Positions 1 to 13,666 are shown, counted from the stretch's first letter. The stretch is DNA of 34,827 bases from Mycobacterium colombiense (GCF_001672755.1 NZ_LZKI01000013.1:1-34827), one strand, 5' to 3'. Notes: generated from the letters alone by a model not told the origin. A program made the numbers and translations.

Positions 1-222
1 GGCCCGCGCTGGCCGAGGTGGTCAACCGCGAGGGCGTCGACGCCGTGGTGTACGACGAGGAATTCACCCCGACGGTGGACCGCGCACTGGCCGACAGGCC
101 GGACGCCGCCCGCATCGTGGCCTGGACGGACGGGCAACACCATCTCACCGTCGGGGTGAATTCCTCGTCGTACACCACGGCGTCGACGCCCTCGCGGTTG
201 ACCACCTCGGCCAGCGCGGGCC
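1..222. repeat. 77-bp perfect inverted repeat (foldback) at window edge
   Basis: Bases 1-77 are the exact reverse complement of bases 146-222, with a 68-bp spacer at 78-145. Both arms encode the same piece of the acyl-CoA synthetase FadD12, ending in the residues DEEFTPTV. On the plus strand the reading continues through the spacer as plausible FadD sequence (VDRALADRP, then RIVAWTDG). On the minus strand the reading that arrives from 601 runs into non-FadD sequence after base 146. The segment 1-145 is therefore the gene's own continuation joined in inverted orientation. Such a foldback at a sequence end is typical of a library or assembly chimera; a true inverted duplication is the less likely alternative. 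Confidence 0.95.
3..145 (+). pseudogene. fadD12: Inverted fragment of fadD12 (duplicated arm plus true continuation)
   Basis: Reading from base 3 on the plus strand gives PALAEVVNREG, then DEEFTPTV, then DRALADRPDAARIVAWTDG up to about base 145. The first part repeats residues already encoded on the minus strand at 146-222. The second part is what the FadD family would be expected to have next. It has no start or stop of its own and is not a gene. It is best read as a misjoined piece of the minus-strand fadD12. An open frame does continue past 145 to base 302, but from 146 onward it is antisense to fadD12. Confidence 0.8.
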
Positions 223-601
223 CGGCGAACGAGGTGTTGAGCAGCACGACGTCGGAACCGATCCGGTTGACGGCCACCACCGCCTCGACGAAGCCGCGAT
301 GATTGCGGCACATGATGCCCACGACCTTGGGTTGACCCGCGGGCAGCTGTTGCAGCGCGGCGCCGAATGCGTTGATCCGCTCGTCGAGCTCGCGCCAGGT
401 CAACGTGCCGCGTTCGTCGATCAGCCCCGGGCGATCCGGGCAGCGCTGCGCCGCACTGGCGAAGCCGACCGTCATGCCCATGCCCTCGCGGCGCATGGCC
501 GCGGCCATCTTCAGGTAGCGGTCGGGGCGCATCGGCGCGATCATGCCGGCGCGGCTCAGCGTGGTGACCAGGCCGAGGGTCTCGCTCAACGGGTTCGGCA
601 C
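146..601 (-). CDS. fadD12: FadD12-type long-chain acyl-CoA synthetase, N-terminal 152 residues (partial)
   Basis: Acyl-CoA synthetases of this family activate fatty acids through an acyl-adenylate to acyl-CoA. The reading starts at GTG 601 as VPNPLSETLGLV and includes LTWRELDERINAFGAAL and GIMCRNHRGFVEAVVA, the usual N-terminal features of AMP-binding (ANL superfamily) enzymes. The start lies 3 nt after the stop of the acyltransferase gene at 605, so the two genes are probably co-transcribed and coupled. The order matches Rv1428c-Rv1427c of M. tuberculosis. The AMP-binding P-loop and C-terminal domain are missing because the sequence folds back at 145/146. The frame stays open leftwards from 146 but no longer encodes FadD-like sequence. 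Confidence 0.85.
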
Positions 602-604
602 GGC

Positions 605-1414
605 TCAGCCCAGGATCGGGAAACGACGCTTGGCGGCCAGCTCGGTCAGCGCTTCCTGCATCACCGACCGCACGTACTCGTCGACCTCGTCGACGTCCGG
701 GTCGTCGCCGAATTGCTTGGCGATGTCGATGGGCTCGAGCACCTGGGTCACGATCTTGGTGGGCAGCGGCAGGTTCGGCGGGATGACCGCGCTCAGGCCG
801 AAGGGGAAGCCGAACGACAACGGCAGAATCGCGCTGCGCAGCAAGCGTTTGATGCCCAGCCGCTCGGCCAGCCAGGTGCCGCGGGTCAGGTAGAGCTGGG
901 TCTCCTGGCCGCCGATGGACACCGCAGGCACGATTGGTACGCCGGCCTCGATCGCGGTGCGGATGTATCCCTTGCGGCCGTTGAAGTCGATCACGTTCTC
1001 CGACAGGGTCGGCCGGTAGGCGTCGTAATCGCCGCCGGGGAACACGATCACCACGCCGCCGGACCGCAACGCCTCGGCCGCGTTCTCCCGATTGGCCCGG
1101 ATGTATCCGGTGCGCCGGAAGAAGTCTGCGGTGGGGCCGGTCATCAGGATGTCGTGGCTCAGCGTGTAGACCGGCCGGTCGTAGCCGAGTTTGTCGTAGA
1201 AGTGGACGCTGAAGATCGGGACGTCCATGGGGAACATGCCGCCGGAGTGGTTGCCGACCACCAGCGCCCCGCCGGGCGGGAACGCGTCCAGGCCGTGCAC
1301 CTCGGACCGGAAGTAGGTTTTCAGGACCGGGCGCATGACCGCCATCAGGCGCTGGGTCAAGCCGGGGTCGAATTTGCCGATATCCCCGCCGCCGGGGTTG
1401 CCGTTGTCGGTCAC
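605..1414 (-). CDS. Lysophospholipid acyltransferase family protein (Rv1428c-like)
   Basis: The 269-residue protein looks like a glycerolipid acyltransferase of the LPLAT/MGAT-like group, which transfers acyl chains from acyl-CoA to a lipid hydroxyl at the membrane. It has NHSGG at 55-59 with candidate catalytic His56, followed by Asp64 (spacing longer than the classic HX4D), and FPGGDYD at 125-131 in place of the common FPEGT block. A hydrophobic stretch lies near 210 (AILPLSFGFPFGL). The start is GTG 1414, preceded on the minus strand by a purine-rich AGGGAGG. It lies directly upstream of fadD12, which would supply activated acyl groups, so a joint role in lipid assembly is plausible. The actual acceptor is unknown. 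Confidence 0.8.
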   Translation of the reverse strand: MTDNGNPGGGDIGKFDPGLTQRLMAVMRPVLKTYFRSEVHGLDAFPPGGALVVGNHSGGMFPMDVPIFSVHFYDKLGYDRPVYTLSHDILMTGPTADFFRRTGYIRANRENAAEALRSGGVVIVFPGGDYDAYRPTLSENVIDFNGRKGYIRTAIEAGVPIVPAVSIGGQETQLYLTRGTWLAERLGIKRLLRSAILPLSFGFPFGLSAVIPPNLPLPTKIVTQVLEPIDIAKQFGDDPDVDEVDEYVRSVMQEALTELAAKRRFPILG

Positions 1415-1553
1415 GTTCCTCCCTTGACACTCGCACGATGCCGCTTGAGGTTTGCGGAGCCGAGTCGAGTCCCTCGATGGTAGCGACCGGACCCTCGCTG
1501 CTGTCAGGGTGTTTCACTCCATTTCGTCCAGGTATATGGTGCGGTCCCCGCCC

Positions 1554-1575
1554 GGGCGCTATTGTTACGGCGCCC
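1554..1575. promoter_or_regulatory. Inverted repeat around a -10-like hexamer upstream of the 1605 gene
   Basis: GGGCGC (1554-1559) and GCGCCC (1570-1575) form a perfect inverted repeat. The 10-nt centre begins with TATTGT (1560-1565), which fits the mycobacterial TANNNT -10 pattern. A transcript from here would begin near 1572 and have a leader of about 33 nt containing AAAGGGGAC (1592-1600), the ribosome binding site of the 1605 gene. A repressor site on a promoter is one reading; a short RNA hairpin is another. No clear -35 element was seen. Confidence 0.35.
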
Positions 1576-1604
1576 TAAGTAATCCTCGAGCAAAGGGGAC
1601 CTTG

Positions 1605-2051
1605 ATGGACGTAGCGGGTCTGTCACCCGAACGCGGCACACGCCCAAGCGCCACGCACAGATCGGCGGGCACCCGGGACCGTCGCGGACGGCGGCACCAT
1701 ACGGGCGCGCCCCGCGCGGAAACCGCTCGTCACAGTCAAGAACCGTCCCGGCCCGCACCGGCCCTCGAGCGGGTCGCCGATGCGCTCGCCGCGGCCGGCC
1801 CGGAGAGCGCGGACCAGCAGCAGGCCGACTACTTCGTGCGCCTGCTCGCCGGGCGGCGCGGCTTCATCGATCAGCGCATCGAGGAGTATCAGCGCAAGAT
1901 CGGCACCGCGGAAGCCAAGGGCGATCTCGACGCGGTGGTGAACCTGCGCCGCCTGGTGCGCATCGGTGAGCAGGATCGGCGGACCCTGGACGACCTGCTC
2001 GACAAGCTGCGCCGGCGGTTTGTCCGCCGCGTAGCCCAAGGCCCGCGCTGA
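1605..2051 (+). CDS. Hypothetical protein, 148 aa, basic disordered N-terminus and helical C-terminus
   Basis: I do not recognise the family. The first ~50 residues are rich in Arg, His, Pro and Ser and look disordered. Residues ~52-148 look strongly helical, including YFVRLLAGRRGFIDQRI and VVNLRRLVRIGEQDRRTL, with alternating charges suggesting a helical hairpin or short coiled coil. No signal peptide or membrane segment is visible. ATG 1605 was chosen because AAAGGGGAC sits 5-13 nt before it; the frame is open further upstream to 1452 but without a comparable ribosome binding site. It lies between the divergent acyltransferase gene and the DUF3556 gene and is probably transcribed alone from the 1560 region. 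It does not correspond to the larger Rv1429. Confidence 0.6.
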   Translation: MDVAGLSPERGTRPSATHRSAGTRDRRGRRHHTGAPRAETARHSQEPSRPAPALERVADALAAAGPESADQQQADYFVRLLAGRRGFIDQRIEEYQRKIGTAEAKGDLDAVVNLRRLVRIGEQDRRTLDDLLDKLRRRFVRRVAQGPR

Positions 2052-2198
2052 ATCGCCCATCGCCGCAGCCGTTTTCGTCATCGGAGCAGTGACGAGGTAG
2101 TCGCACAGATCACTGGCATGCGCAAATCGACCCGCCCGCATCGTGGTGCCGATACATTCGATGGGCCAGCTTGTTTCTAGACAGGAAAGAGGCCGCCC

Positions 2199-6522
<4,324 letters not shown>

Positions 6523-6525
6523 ACC

Positions 6526-7767
6526 GTGGCTGTCCACACTCTGAAAGACCTTCTCGCCGAGGGGGTTTCCGGACGCGGCGTGCTGGTGCGCTCCGATCTG
6601 AACGTGCCGCTCGACTCCGACGGTCAGCACAGCAAGATCACCGACGCCGGCCGCATCACCGCCTCGGTGCCCACGCTGAAGGCCTTGGTCGACGCGGGCG
6701 CCAAGGTGGTGATCGCCGCGCACCTGGGGCGGCCCAAGGGCGGACCCGACCCGAAGCTGTCGCTGGCGCCGGTCGCCGCGGCGCTCGGTGACCAGCTCGG
6801 CCGGCACGTGCAGCTGGCCGGCGACGTCGTCGGCACCGACGCGCTGGCGCGCGCCGAGGGCCTGACCGACGGCGACGTCCTGCTGCTGGAGAACATCCGC
6901 TTCGACGCCCGCGAAACCAGCAAGGACGACGGCGAGCGGCTGGCGCTGGCCGAGCAACTGGCCGAATTGGTCGGGCCGACAGGAGCTTTCGTCTCCGACG
7001 GCTTCGGCGTGGTGCACCGCAAGCAGGCCTCCGTGTACGACATCGCCACCCTGCTGCCGCACTACGCCGGCACGCTGGTGGCCGACGAGATCCGGGTGCT
7101 GGAGCAGTTGACCAGCTCCACGACGCGCCCCTACGCGGTGGTACTGGGTGGGTCGAAGGTGTCCGACAAGCTCGGCGTCATCGAGTCGCTCGCCACCAAG
7201 GCCGACAGCATCGTCATCGGCGGCGGGATGTGCTTCACCTTCCTTGCCGCCCAAGGCTTCTCGGTTGGTAAGTCGCTACTGGAGACCGACATGGTGGACA
7301 CCTGCCGCAGGCTGCTGGACACCTACGTCGACGTGCTGCGGCTGCCGGTGGACATCGTGGTGGCCGACAAGTTCGCCGCCGATGCGACCCCACAGACCGT
7401 CGCGGCCGACGCCATCCCGGACGACCTGATGGGCCTGGACATCGGACCGGGCTCGATCAAGCGGTTCACCACGCTGCTGTCCAACGCCCAGACCGTGTTC
7501 TGGAACGGCCCGATGGGCGTGTTCGAGTTCCCGGCGTTCGCCGCGGGCACCAAGGGCGTCGCCGAGGCGATCGCCGCCGCCACCGGCAAGGGCGCGTTCA
7601 GCGTGGTGGGCGGCGGGGACTCCGCGGCCGCGGTGCGCGCGCTGGGCATCCCGGAAGGCGACTTCTCGCACATCTCCACCGGTGGGGGAGCGTCGCTGGA
7701 ATACCTTGAGGGCAAGACGCTTCCGGGTATCGAGGTGTTGAGCCGACCCCAGCCCGACCACAACTAG
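6526..7767 (+). CDS. pgk: Phosphoglycerate kinase
   Basis: Pgk transfers the acyl phosphate of 1,3-bisphosphoglycerate to ADP, giving ATP and 3-phosphoglycerate. The 413-residue protein shows RSDLNVPLD near the N-terminus (substrate site), [34 protein letters not shown], and the nucleotide-binding [11 protein letters not shown] and [13 protein letters not shown] near the C-terminus. Length matches the usual bacterial enzyme. Translation starts at GTG 6526, 3 nt after the gap stop codon. No separate ribosome binding site is obvious, so translational coupling to gap is likely. Confidence 0.98.
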   Translation: MAVHTLKDLLAEGVSGRGVLVRSDLNVPLDSDGQHSKITDAGRITASVPTLKALVDAGAKVVIAAHLGRPKGGPDPKLSLAPVAAALGDQLGRHVQLAGDVVGTDALARAEGLTDGDVLLLENIRFDARETSKDDGERLALAEQLAELVGPTGAFVSDGFGVVHRKQASVYDIATLLPHYAGTLVADEIRVLEQLTSSTTRPYAVVLGGSKVSDKLGVIESLATKADSIVIGGGMCFTFLAAQGFSVGKSLLETDMVDTCRRLLDTYVDVLRLPVDIVVADKFAADATPQTVAADAIPDDLMGLDIGPGSIKRFTTLLSNAQTVFWNGPMGVFEFPAFAAGTKGVAEAIAAATGKGAFSVVGGGDSAAAVRALGIPEGDFSHISTGGGASLEYLEGKTLPGIEVLSRPQPDHN

Positions 7768-7781
7768 GGAGGCCCTGAGTC

Positions 7782-8567
7782 GTGAGCCGCAAACCGCTGA
7801 TCGCCGGCAACTGGAAGATGAACCTCAACCACTTCGAGGCCATCGCGCTGGTGCAAAAGATCGCGTTCGCGTTGCCGGACAAGTACTACGACAAAGTGGA
7901 CGTGACGGTGCTGCCGCCGTTCACGGATCTGCGCAGCGTGCAGACCCTGGTCGACGGTGACAAGCTGCGGTTGACCTACGGCGGGCAGGACCTCTCCGAG
8001 CACGATTCGGGCGCCTACACCGGCGACATCAGCGGCGCCTTCCTGGCCAAGCTGGGATGCAGGTTCGTCGTCGTCGGGCACTCCGAGCGGCGCACCTACC
8101 ACCACGAGGACGACGCGGTGGTGGCCGCCAAGACCGCCGCGGCGCTCAAGCACGAATTGACCCCGATCGTCTGCATCGGCGAGCACCTCGAGGTGCGCGA
8201 GGCGGGAAACCACGTCGGCCACTGTGAGGAGCAGCTGCGCGGCTCGCTGGCCGGGCTGTCCGCCGAGCAGATCGGCAAGGTCGTCATCGCCTACGAACCG
8301 GTGTGGGCGATCGGCACCGGGCGGGTGGCCAGCGCCGGCGACGCCCAAGAGGTGTGCGCGGCGATCCGCAAGGAACTGGCCGCGCTGGCATCACCGCAGA
8401 TCGCCGAGGACGTGCGGGTGCTCTACGGCGGCTCGGTGAACGCGAAGAACATCGGCGAGCTGATCGCCCGCGACGACATCGACGGCGGTCTGGTCGGCGG
8501 CGCGTCCCTGGACGGCGAGCAGTTCGCCACGCTGGCGGCGATCGCCGCCGGTGGGCCTCTTCCATAG
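7782..8567 (+). CDS. tpi: Triosephosphate isomerase
   Basis: This enzyme interconverts dihydroxyacetone phosphate and glyceraldehyde 3-phosphate. The 261-residue TIM barrel has the substrate-binding Lys12 in GNWKMN, His100 in VVVGHSERR, the catalytic Glu172 in [11 protein letters not shown], and the phosphate-binding [12 protein letters not shown] 7782 is preceded by GGGAGGCCC within the 14-nt gap after pgk. It is the last glycolytic gene of the gap-pgk-tpi operon. In M. tuberculosis an extra gene (Rv1439c) separates tpi from secG; here only 43 nt separate them. Confidence 0.98.
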   Translation: MSRKPLIAGNWKMNLNHFEAIALVQKIAFALPDKYYDKVDVTVLPPFTDLRSVQTLVDGDKLRLTYGGQDLSEHDSGAYTGDISGAFLAKLGCRFVVVGHSERRTYHHEDDAVVAAKTAAALKHELTPIVCIGEHLEVREAGNHVGHCEEQLRGSLAGLSAEQIGKVVIAYEPVWAIGTGRVASAGDAQEVCAAIRKELAALASPQIAEDVRVLYGGSVNAKNIGELIARDDIDGGLVGGASLDGEQFATLAAIAAGGPLP

Positions 8568-8597
8568 GGTGGGGCCCTGAGAACGACCCCGCCCCGG

Positions 8598-8610
8598 TAA
8601 GCTGGCCGTC
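8598..8610 (+). promoter_or_regulatory. Candidate leaderless promoter of secG
   Basis: TAAGCT at 8598-8603 matches TANNNT and ends 7 nt before the secG ATG at 8611. The start site would fall at 8610 or 8611, giving a leaderless mRNA. No Shine-Dalgarno sequence is present just before secG, in keeping with this. Confidence 0.45.
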
Positions 8611-8844
8611 ATGCAGTTGGCTTTGCAGATCACCCTTGTCGTCACCAGCATCCTGGTGGTGCTGCTGGTGCTGCTGCACCGCGCCAAGGGTGGTGGCCTG
8701 TCCACCTTGTTCGGTGGCGGTGTGCAGTCCAGCCTGTCCGGCTCCACGGTGGTGGAAAAGAACCTGGACCGGCTGACGTACTTCATCACCGCCATCTGGC
8801 TGGTGTGCATCGTCGGCATGGCGCTGCTGATCAAGTACCGCTGA
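8611..8844 (+). CDS. secG: Preprotein translocase subunit SecG
   Basis: SecG is the small auxiliary subunit of the SecYEG protein-export channel in the cytoplasmic membrane. The 77-residue protein has two predicted membrane helices (about 3-23 and 54-74) joined by a Gly/Ser-rich cytoplasmic loop containing [20 protein letters not shown], which is the diagnostic family segment. The length is normal for actinobacterial SecG. It lies between tpi and ppc, the arrangement seen in several mycobacteria and corynebacteria. The start at ATG 8611 fits a leaderless transcript. Confidence 0.95.
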   Translation: MQLALQITLVVTSILVVLLVLLHRAKGGGLSTLFGGGVQSSLSGSTVVEKNLDRLTYFITAIWLVCIVGMALLIKYR

Positions 8845-8897
8845 CCGCTGATCACCTCGACGGGCGGACACTGACATCCGCATCGATACTGGGTCCC

Positions 8898-11705
8898 ATG
8901 GTTGAGGCATCCGAGGGCACGCTGGAACCGATCGGCGCCGTACAGCGCACCCTGGTCGGTCGTGAGGCGACCGAACCGATGCGGGCCGACATCAGGCTGC
9001 TGGGCGCCATCCTGGGCGACACCGTCCGCGAGCAGAACGGGCACGAGGTATTCGAGCTCGTCGAGCGCGCCCGGGTGGAATCGTTCCGGGTGCGCCGCTC
9101 CGAGATCGACCGCGCCGAGCTGGCGCGGATGTTCGACGGCATCGACATCCGCCAGGCCATCCCGGTTATCCGCGCGTTCAGCCACTTCGCTCTGCTCGCC
9201 AACGTCGCCGAAGACATCCACCGGGAGCGCCGCCGGGCGATTCACGTCGCCGCCGGCGAGGCGCCGCAGGACAGCAGCCTGGCCGCAACCTACGCCAAAC
9301 TCGACCGGGCGCAACTGGATTCGGCCACCGTCGCCGACGCGCTGAAGGGCGCGGTGGTGGCCCCGGTGATCACCGCGCACCCCACCGAGACCCGCCGGCG
9401 CACCGTCTTCGTCACCCAGCACCGAATCACCGAGCTGATGCGGCTGCACGCCGAGGGGCACCGGGAGACCGACGAAGGCCGCAACATCGAACTCGAGCTG
9501 CGCCGCCAGGTCCTCACGCTGTGGCAGACCGCGCTGATCCGGTTGTCCCGGCTGCAGATCACCGACGAGATCGAGGTGGGGCTGCGCTACTACGCCGCCG
9601 CGTTCTTCCGGGTGGTCCCGCAGGTCAACGCCGGGGTGCGCGACGCGCTGCGGACACGCTGGCCCGATGCCGACCTGTTGAACCAGCCGATCCTGCAGCC
9701 CGGGTCGTGGATCGGCGGTGACCGCGACGGCAATCCGAACGTGACGGCCGACGTGGTGCGCCAGGCCACCGGCAACGCAGCGTTCACCGCACTGGCGCAC
9801 TACCTGGCCGAATTGACCGCCCTGGAACAGGAGCTGTCGATGTCGGCGCGCCTGGTCGCGGTCACCCCCGAGCTGACGGAGCTGGCCGAGGGCTGCGGGG
9901 AGAAGGCCCGCGCCGACGAGCCGTACCGGCGCGCGGTGCGTGTCATCCGCGCCCGGCTCACCGCGACGGGCGCCGAGATCCTGGATCGGCGACCGCAGCA
10001 TCAGCTGGACCTGGGGTTGACGCCGTACGCCGCCCCGGCCGAGCTGCAGGCCGACCTGGACACCATCGATGCGTCGCTGCGCGCGCACGGCAGCGCACTG
10101 CTGGCCGATGACCGCCTGGCGCTGCTGCGAGAAGGCGTGCGGGTCTTCGGCTTTCATCTGTGCGGCCTGGACATGCGGCAGAACTCCGACGTGCACGAGG
10201 AAGTGGTCGCCGAGCTGCTGTCGTGGGCGGGCGTGCATCCGGATTACGGTTCGCTGCCCGAAGACGAGCGGGTCGAGCTGTTGGCCGCCGAGCTGGCCAC
10301 CCGCCGGCCGCTGGTCGGCGACCGCGCGGAACTGTCCGAGCTGGCGCACCAAGAGCTGGGCGTGGTACGCGCGGCCGCGCATGCCATCCAGCGCTACGGG
10401 CCGTCCGCCGTACCGAATTACGTGATCTCCATGTGCCGTTCGGTCTCCGACGTCCTGGAGGCCGCGATCCTGCTCAAGGAGGCGGGCCTGATCGACGCGT
10501 CCGGGGACGCGCCCTACTGCCCGGTGGGCATCTCGCCGCTGTTCGAGACCATCGACGATCTGCACAACGGCGCGACGATCCTGCACGCGATGCTCGAACT
10601 CCCGATCTATCGCGCGCTGGTGGCCGCGCGCGACGACAGCCAGGAAGTGATGCTGGGGTATTCCGACTCCAATAAGGACGGCGGATATCTGGCCTCCAGC
10701 TGGGCGGTGTACCGGGCAGAGCTGGCCCTGGTCGAGGTGGCGCGCAAGACCGGAATCCGGTTGCGGCTCTTCCACGGTCGCGGCGGCACCGTCGGCCGCG
10801 GCGGCGGCCCGAGCTACGAAGCCATCCTGGCGCAGCCGCCCGGGGCGGTGAACGGCTCGCTGCGGCTCACCGAGCAGGGCGAGGTGATCGCCGCGAAATA
10901 CGCCGAACCGCAAGCGGCACAACGCAACCTGGAGAGCCTGCTGGCCGCCACACTGGAATCGACGCTGCTGGATGTGGAGGGCTTGGGCGACGCCGCGGAG
11001 CCGGCGTATGCGGTGCTCGACGAGGTAGCCGTGCTGGCACAGCGCGCCTATGCCGAATTGGTGCACGACACACCGGGTTTCGTCGACTACTTCATGGCCT
11101 CCACCCCGGTCAGCGAGATCGGTTCGCTGAACATCGGCAGCCGGCCCACCTCCCGCAAACCCACCCAGTCCATCTCCGACCTGCGCGCCATCCCGTGGGT
11201 GCTGGCGTGGAGTCAGTCCCGGGTGATGCTGCCCGGCTGGTACGGCACCGGGTCGGCGTTCGAACAGTGGATCGCAGCGGGCCCGGAAAGCGAAAGCGAG
11301 CGGGTGGACATCCTGCACGACTTGTACCAGCGCTGGCCGTTTTTCCGCAGCGTCCTGTCGAATCTGGCTCAAGTGCTGGCCAAGAGCGACCTCGGCCTGG
11401 CCGCGCGCTACGCCGAACTGGTGGACGACGAGGAGTTGCGGCACCGGGTGTTCGACAAGATCGTCGACGAGCACCGCCGCACCATCGCCATGCACAAGCT
11501 CATCACCGGTCAGGACAACCTGCTGGCCGACAACCCGGCGCTGGCGCGTTCGGTGTTCAACCGTTTCCCGTACCTCGAGCCGCTGAATCACCTGCAGGTG
11601 GAGTTGCTCCGCCGCTACCGGTCCGGCGATGACGACGAGTTGGTGCAGCGCGGCATTTTGCTGACGATGAACGGACTGGCCAGCGCGCTGCGAAACAGCG
11701 GCTGA
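8898..11705 (+). CDS. ppc: Phosphoenolpyruvate carboxylase
   Basis: PEP carboxylase makes oxaloacetate from PEP and bicarbonate, replenishing the TCA cycle. The 935-residue protein is full length. It has [11 protein letters not shown] with catalytic His161, [23 protein letters not shown], the [14 protein letters not shown] block near 625-638, [16 protein letters not shown], and the C-terminal ending NSG, close to the NTG end typical of the family. ATG 8898 is chosen because the protein begins there with the usual family N-terminus and a -10-like GATACT (8885-8890) would place transcription within 1 nt of it; an in-frame start at 8805 would overlap secG. The gene is absent at this site in M. 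tuberculosis but present in M. leprae, M. avium and M. smegmatis (recalled). Confidence 0.97.
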   Translation: MVEASEGTLEPIGAVQRTLVGREATEPMRADIRLLGAILGDTVREQNGHEVFELVERARVESFRVRRSEIDRAELARMFDGIDIRQAIPVIRAFSHFALLANVAEDIHRERRRAIHVAAGEAPQDSSLAATYAKLDRAQLDSATVADALKGAVVAPVITAHPTETRRRTVFVTQHRITELMRLHAEGHRETDEGRNIELELRRQVLTLWQTALIRLSRLQITDEIEVGLRYYAAAFFRVVPQVNAGVRDALRTRWPDADLLNQPILQPGSWIGGDRDGNPNVTADVVRQATGNAAFTALAHYLAELTALEQELSMSARLVAVTPELTELAEGCGEKARADEPYRRAVRVIRARLTATGAEILDRRPQHQLDLGLTPYAAPAELQADLDTIDASLRAHGSALLADDRLALLREGVRVFGFHLCGLDMRQNSDVHEEVVAELLSWAGVHPDYGSLPEDERVELLAAELATRRPLVGDRAELSELAHQELGVVRAAAHAIQRYGPSAVPNYVISMCRSVSDVLEAAILLKEAGLIDASGDAPYCPVGISPLFETIDDLHNGATILHAMLELPIYRALVAARDDSQEVMLGYSDSNKDGGYLASSWAVYRAELALVEVARKTGIRLRLFHGRGGTVGRGGGPSYEAILAQPPGAVNGSLRLTEQGEVIAAKYAEPQAAQRNLESLLAATLESTLLDVEGLGDAAEPAYAVLDEVAVLAQRAYAELVHDTPGFVDYFMASTPVSEIGSLNIGSRPTSRKPTQSISDLRAIPWVLAWSQSRVMLPGWYGTGSAFEQWIAAGPESESERVDILHDLYQRWPFFRSVLSNLAQVLAKSDLGLAARYAELVDDEELRHRVFDKIVDEHRRTIAMHKLITGQDNLLADNPALARSVFNRFPYLEPLNHLQVELLRRYRSGDDDELVQRGILLTMNGLASALRNSG

Positions 11706-11744
11706 TAACCCGCGAATCGGTCACCGGCCCGGGGCGCTCGCGAA

Positions 11745-11768
11745 TACCCTGAATCGACGCGCCGTCGA
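11745..11768 (+). promoter_or_regulatory. Candidate -10 with adjoining TCGACG/CGTCGA palindrome
   Basis: TACCCT (11745-11750) fits the -10 pattern. It is followed by a perfect inverted repeat, TCGACG (11754-11759) and CGTCGA (11763-11768), with a 3-nt centre. The repeat would span the start site near 11757 and lies just before the ribosome binding site GAGGAGAG (11771-11778) of the DUF4239 gene. It could be an operator or a 5' leader hairpin. Confidence 0.3.
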
Positions 11769-11780
11769 CCGAGGAGAGCA

Positions 11781-12572
11781 GTGAGCGGATCCGGACTACC
11801 CCTGTGGCTCTTTTTGGTTTCTGTCATCGCCGTGGCGATCGTGATCGCGGTGGGCTCCATCTGGTTGGGAAATCGCATCCTGCCGATGCAGCACTACGGG
11901 AAGGGACCGAACCCGGCGATCGCCTCGTTCCTGACCGTCGTCGGGTTCATTTACGGCGCCCTGCTGGGCTTCACCGTGGTGGCCACCTGGGAGCACTTCT
12001 CGTCCACCCAGGTCGTCGTGTCCGGCGAGGCGTCCGCGCTGACGACGATGTACCGGCAGACCGTCGCGATGCCCGAACCGGAGCGCACCGAAGTTCAGGA
12101 GCTGTTGCGCAAGTACGCGAGCTCGGTGGCGGGCCCGGAGTGGAACAAGCAGCGCAACGACGGCGCGCGCGCCGCGATCACCCGGATGTATCGCACCGTC
12201 GGGCGCCAGCAGCCCAACGTCGCGGCCAAGCCGATCAATCAGCAGTTCCTCAACCAGTTGAGCGTGCTGGCGTCCGACCGCAACGAGCGGATCGTGGGCA
12301 CCAAGCCACGGATCCCCGCCCTGATGTGGGCGGGCCTGATCTTCGGTGCGGTTGTGCTGGTTGCGTTTACGGGTTTCCTGCGGATGGGCAGCACCGTCGG
12401 CCACGTCATCGTGTCCGGCACGGTCGCGGTTCTGCTGGGTGTGCTGCTGTGCGTCGTGTTCCAGCTTGATCACTCGTACGCGACCGATCAGCGCATAACC
12501 TCCGGGCCGTTCCAGCACGCGTTGGACATTTTCGACTCGGTCGACAACGACAGCCGCTACTTCCCGCGCTGA
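11781..12572 (+). CDS. DUF4239 (bestrophin-like domain) membrane protein
   Basis: The 263-residue protein has two N-terminal membrane segments (about 7-30 and 47-68), a soluble helical middle (about 70-180) and two C-terminal membrane segments (about 182-200 and 207-228). This layout and motifs such as GFIYGALLGFTVVATWE and ERTEVQELLRKYA fit DUF4239, annotated as bestrophin-like because of a distant resemblance to bestrophin anion channels. Transport function is unproven. GTG 11781 is supported by GAGGAGAG 2 to 9 nt upstream. The gene stands between ppc and the aldo/keto reductase and probably has its own promoter (see 11745). Confidence 0.75.
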   Translation: MSGSGLPLWLFLVSVIAVAIVIAVGSIWLGNRILPMQHYGKGPNPAIASFLTVVGFIYGALLGFTVVATWEHFSSTQVVVSGEASALTTMYRQTVAMPEPERTEVQELLRKYASSVAGPEWNKQRNDGARAAITRMYRTVGRQQPNVAAKPINQQFLNQLSVLASDRNERIVGTKPRIPALMWAGLIFGAVVLVAFTGFLRMGSTVGHVIVSGTVAVLLGVLLCVVFQLDHSYATDQRITSGPFQHALDIFDSVDNDSRYFPR

Positions 12573-12679
12573 GCATTGACGTTGCGGGCCGCGGTATCGG
12601 CCGGGTAATGGTTGAGTTCGGGGGCTCGGCCGCAAGGGCCGCATACGCAGTGGACGTCTATGCAACGGGGAGGTTGGCA

Positions 12680-13666
12680 TTGAAGACCATCACATTCGGC
12701 AAGACGGGGCTCGAGGTTTCCCGGTTGGCGTTCGGTACCTGGGAGTTTTGTAGTGACTGGGGCCATGCCGACGAGGAGGCCGCGATCGCCATGATCCGCA
12801 GCGCCCGCGAGCTCGGCATCAACTTCTTCGACACCGCGCAGCAATACGGGTTCGGCGCGGCCGAACGCCTCCTGGGCAAGGCCCTTCGCGACGACCTCAA
12901 GAAATCGCGGGACGAGGTGGTGATCGCCACCAAGGGCGGCCTGCGTGCCACCGACAACGGCCTGGTTCGCGACGGCAGCCGGAAATGGCTGCGCGAAGGC
13001 GTGGAGTCCAGCCTGAAAGCACTGGGCATCGACCACATCGACGTCTACCTGGTGCACTGGCCCGACCCCGACACCCCGGCGGCCGACACCGCCGGGGCGC
13101 TCGCAGAACTGGTGTCGGAAGGCAAGATTCGCCACGTGGGTGTGTCGAACTACGACACCGCGCAGGTGCGCGAGTTTTCCGAGACGCTGCCGGTGGAAGT
13201 GGTGCAGCCGCCCTATCACCTGTTCCGCCGCGATATCGAGGACGAGCTGCTGCCGTATGCGCGCGAGCAGGACATCGGCGTGATGGTGTACGGGCCGCTG
13301 GCGCACGGTCTGCTGACCGGGACGATGAAGGCCGATACCCGTTTCGCCGCCCAGGACTGGCGCGGCAAGAGCGATATCTTCAGCGGCGACGGCTACCTGC
13401 GCAACCTGGAAGTCGTTGCGCGCCTTGAAGATCTGGCCGCCGGCCTGGGCGTGACGATCAGCCAGCTGGCGATCGCGCGGGCCATCGCGCAGCCGGGTGT
13501 GCACGTCGCCATCGTCGGTGCCCAGCACCTGCGATACCTGCGGGAAAGCTCGCGCGCGGCCGACATCACGCTGTCCGAGGGCGACCTCGTTGCCATCGAC
13601 GACATCCTGGGGGCGGCGACACCGGTCGGCGGTCCCTACCCCGAGATGCACCAGAAGGCGAGCTAG
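12680..13666 (+). CDS. Aldo/keto reductase
   Basis: A cytosolic NADPH-dependent carbonyl reductase of the AKR superfamily, 328 residues from TTG 12680. The catalytic tetrad is visible: Asp51 and Tyr56 in FFDTAQQYGFG, Lys85 in ATKGG and His126 in YLVHWPDP. GVSNYDTAQVREF and the C-terminal VAIVGAQHLRYLRES are also typical. TTG 12680 is preferred over the upstream ATG 12608 because GGGGAGG (12667-12673) lies 6 nt before it and homologous enzymes begin at about KTITFGKTG. Overall it resembles the YajO/Tas-like and plant L-galactose dehydrogenase-like subgroup. The substrate is unknown. It converges with the amidohydrolase gene with only 1 nt between the stops. Confidence 0.9.
   Translation: MKTITFGKTGLEVSRLAFGTWEFCSDWGHADEEAAIAMIRSARELGINFFDTAQQYGFGAAERLLGKALRDDLKKSRDEVVIATKGGLRATDNGLVRDGSRKWLREGVESSLKALGIDHIDVYLVHWPDPDTPAADTAGALAELVSEGKIRHVGVSNYDTAQVREFSETLPVEVVQPPYHLFRRDIEDELLPYAREQDIGVMVYGPLAHGLLTGTMKADTRFAAQDWRGKSDIFSGDGYLRNLEVVARLEDLAAGLGVTISQLAIARAIAQPGVHVAIVGAQHLRYLRESSRAADITLSEGDLVAIDDILGAATPVGGPYPEMHQKAS

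Noticed and set aside
18..302. Open frame on the plus strand at the left edge
   Set aside because: It runs through the inverted-repeat foldback and then antisense to fadD12; its first part is a misjoined FadD12 fragment, not an independent gene.
299..1483. 394-residue plus-strand open frame
   Set aside because: It lies antisense to the acyltransferase and fadD12, has Arg/Ala/His-biased composition and matches no recognisable domain; it is a high-GC shadow.
8391..11591. 1066-residue minus-strand open frame
   Set aside because: It is antisense to ppc, whose motifs are complete; the length reflects the lack of stop codons in GC-rich third positions.
12608..12679. N-terminal extension of the aldo/keto reductase from ATG 12608
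   Set aside because: There is no ribosome binding site at 12608 and the family start coincides with TTG 12680, which has GGGGAGG at good spacing.
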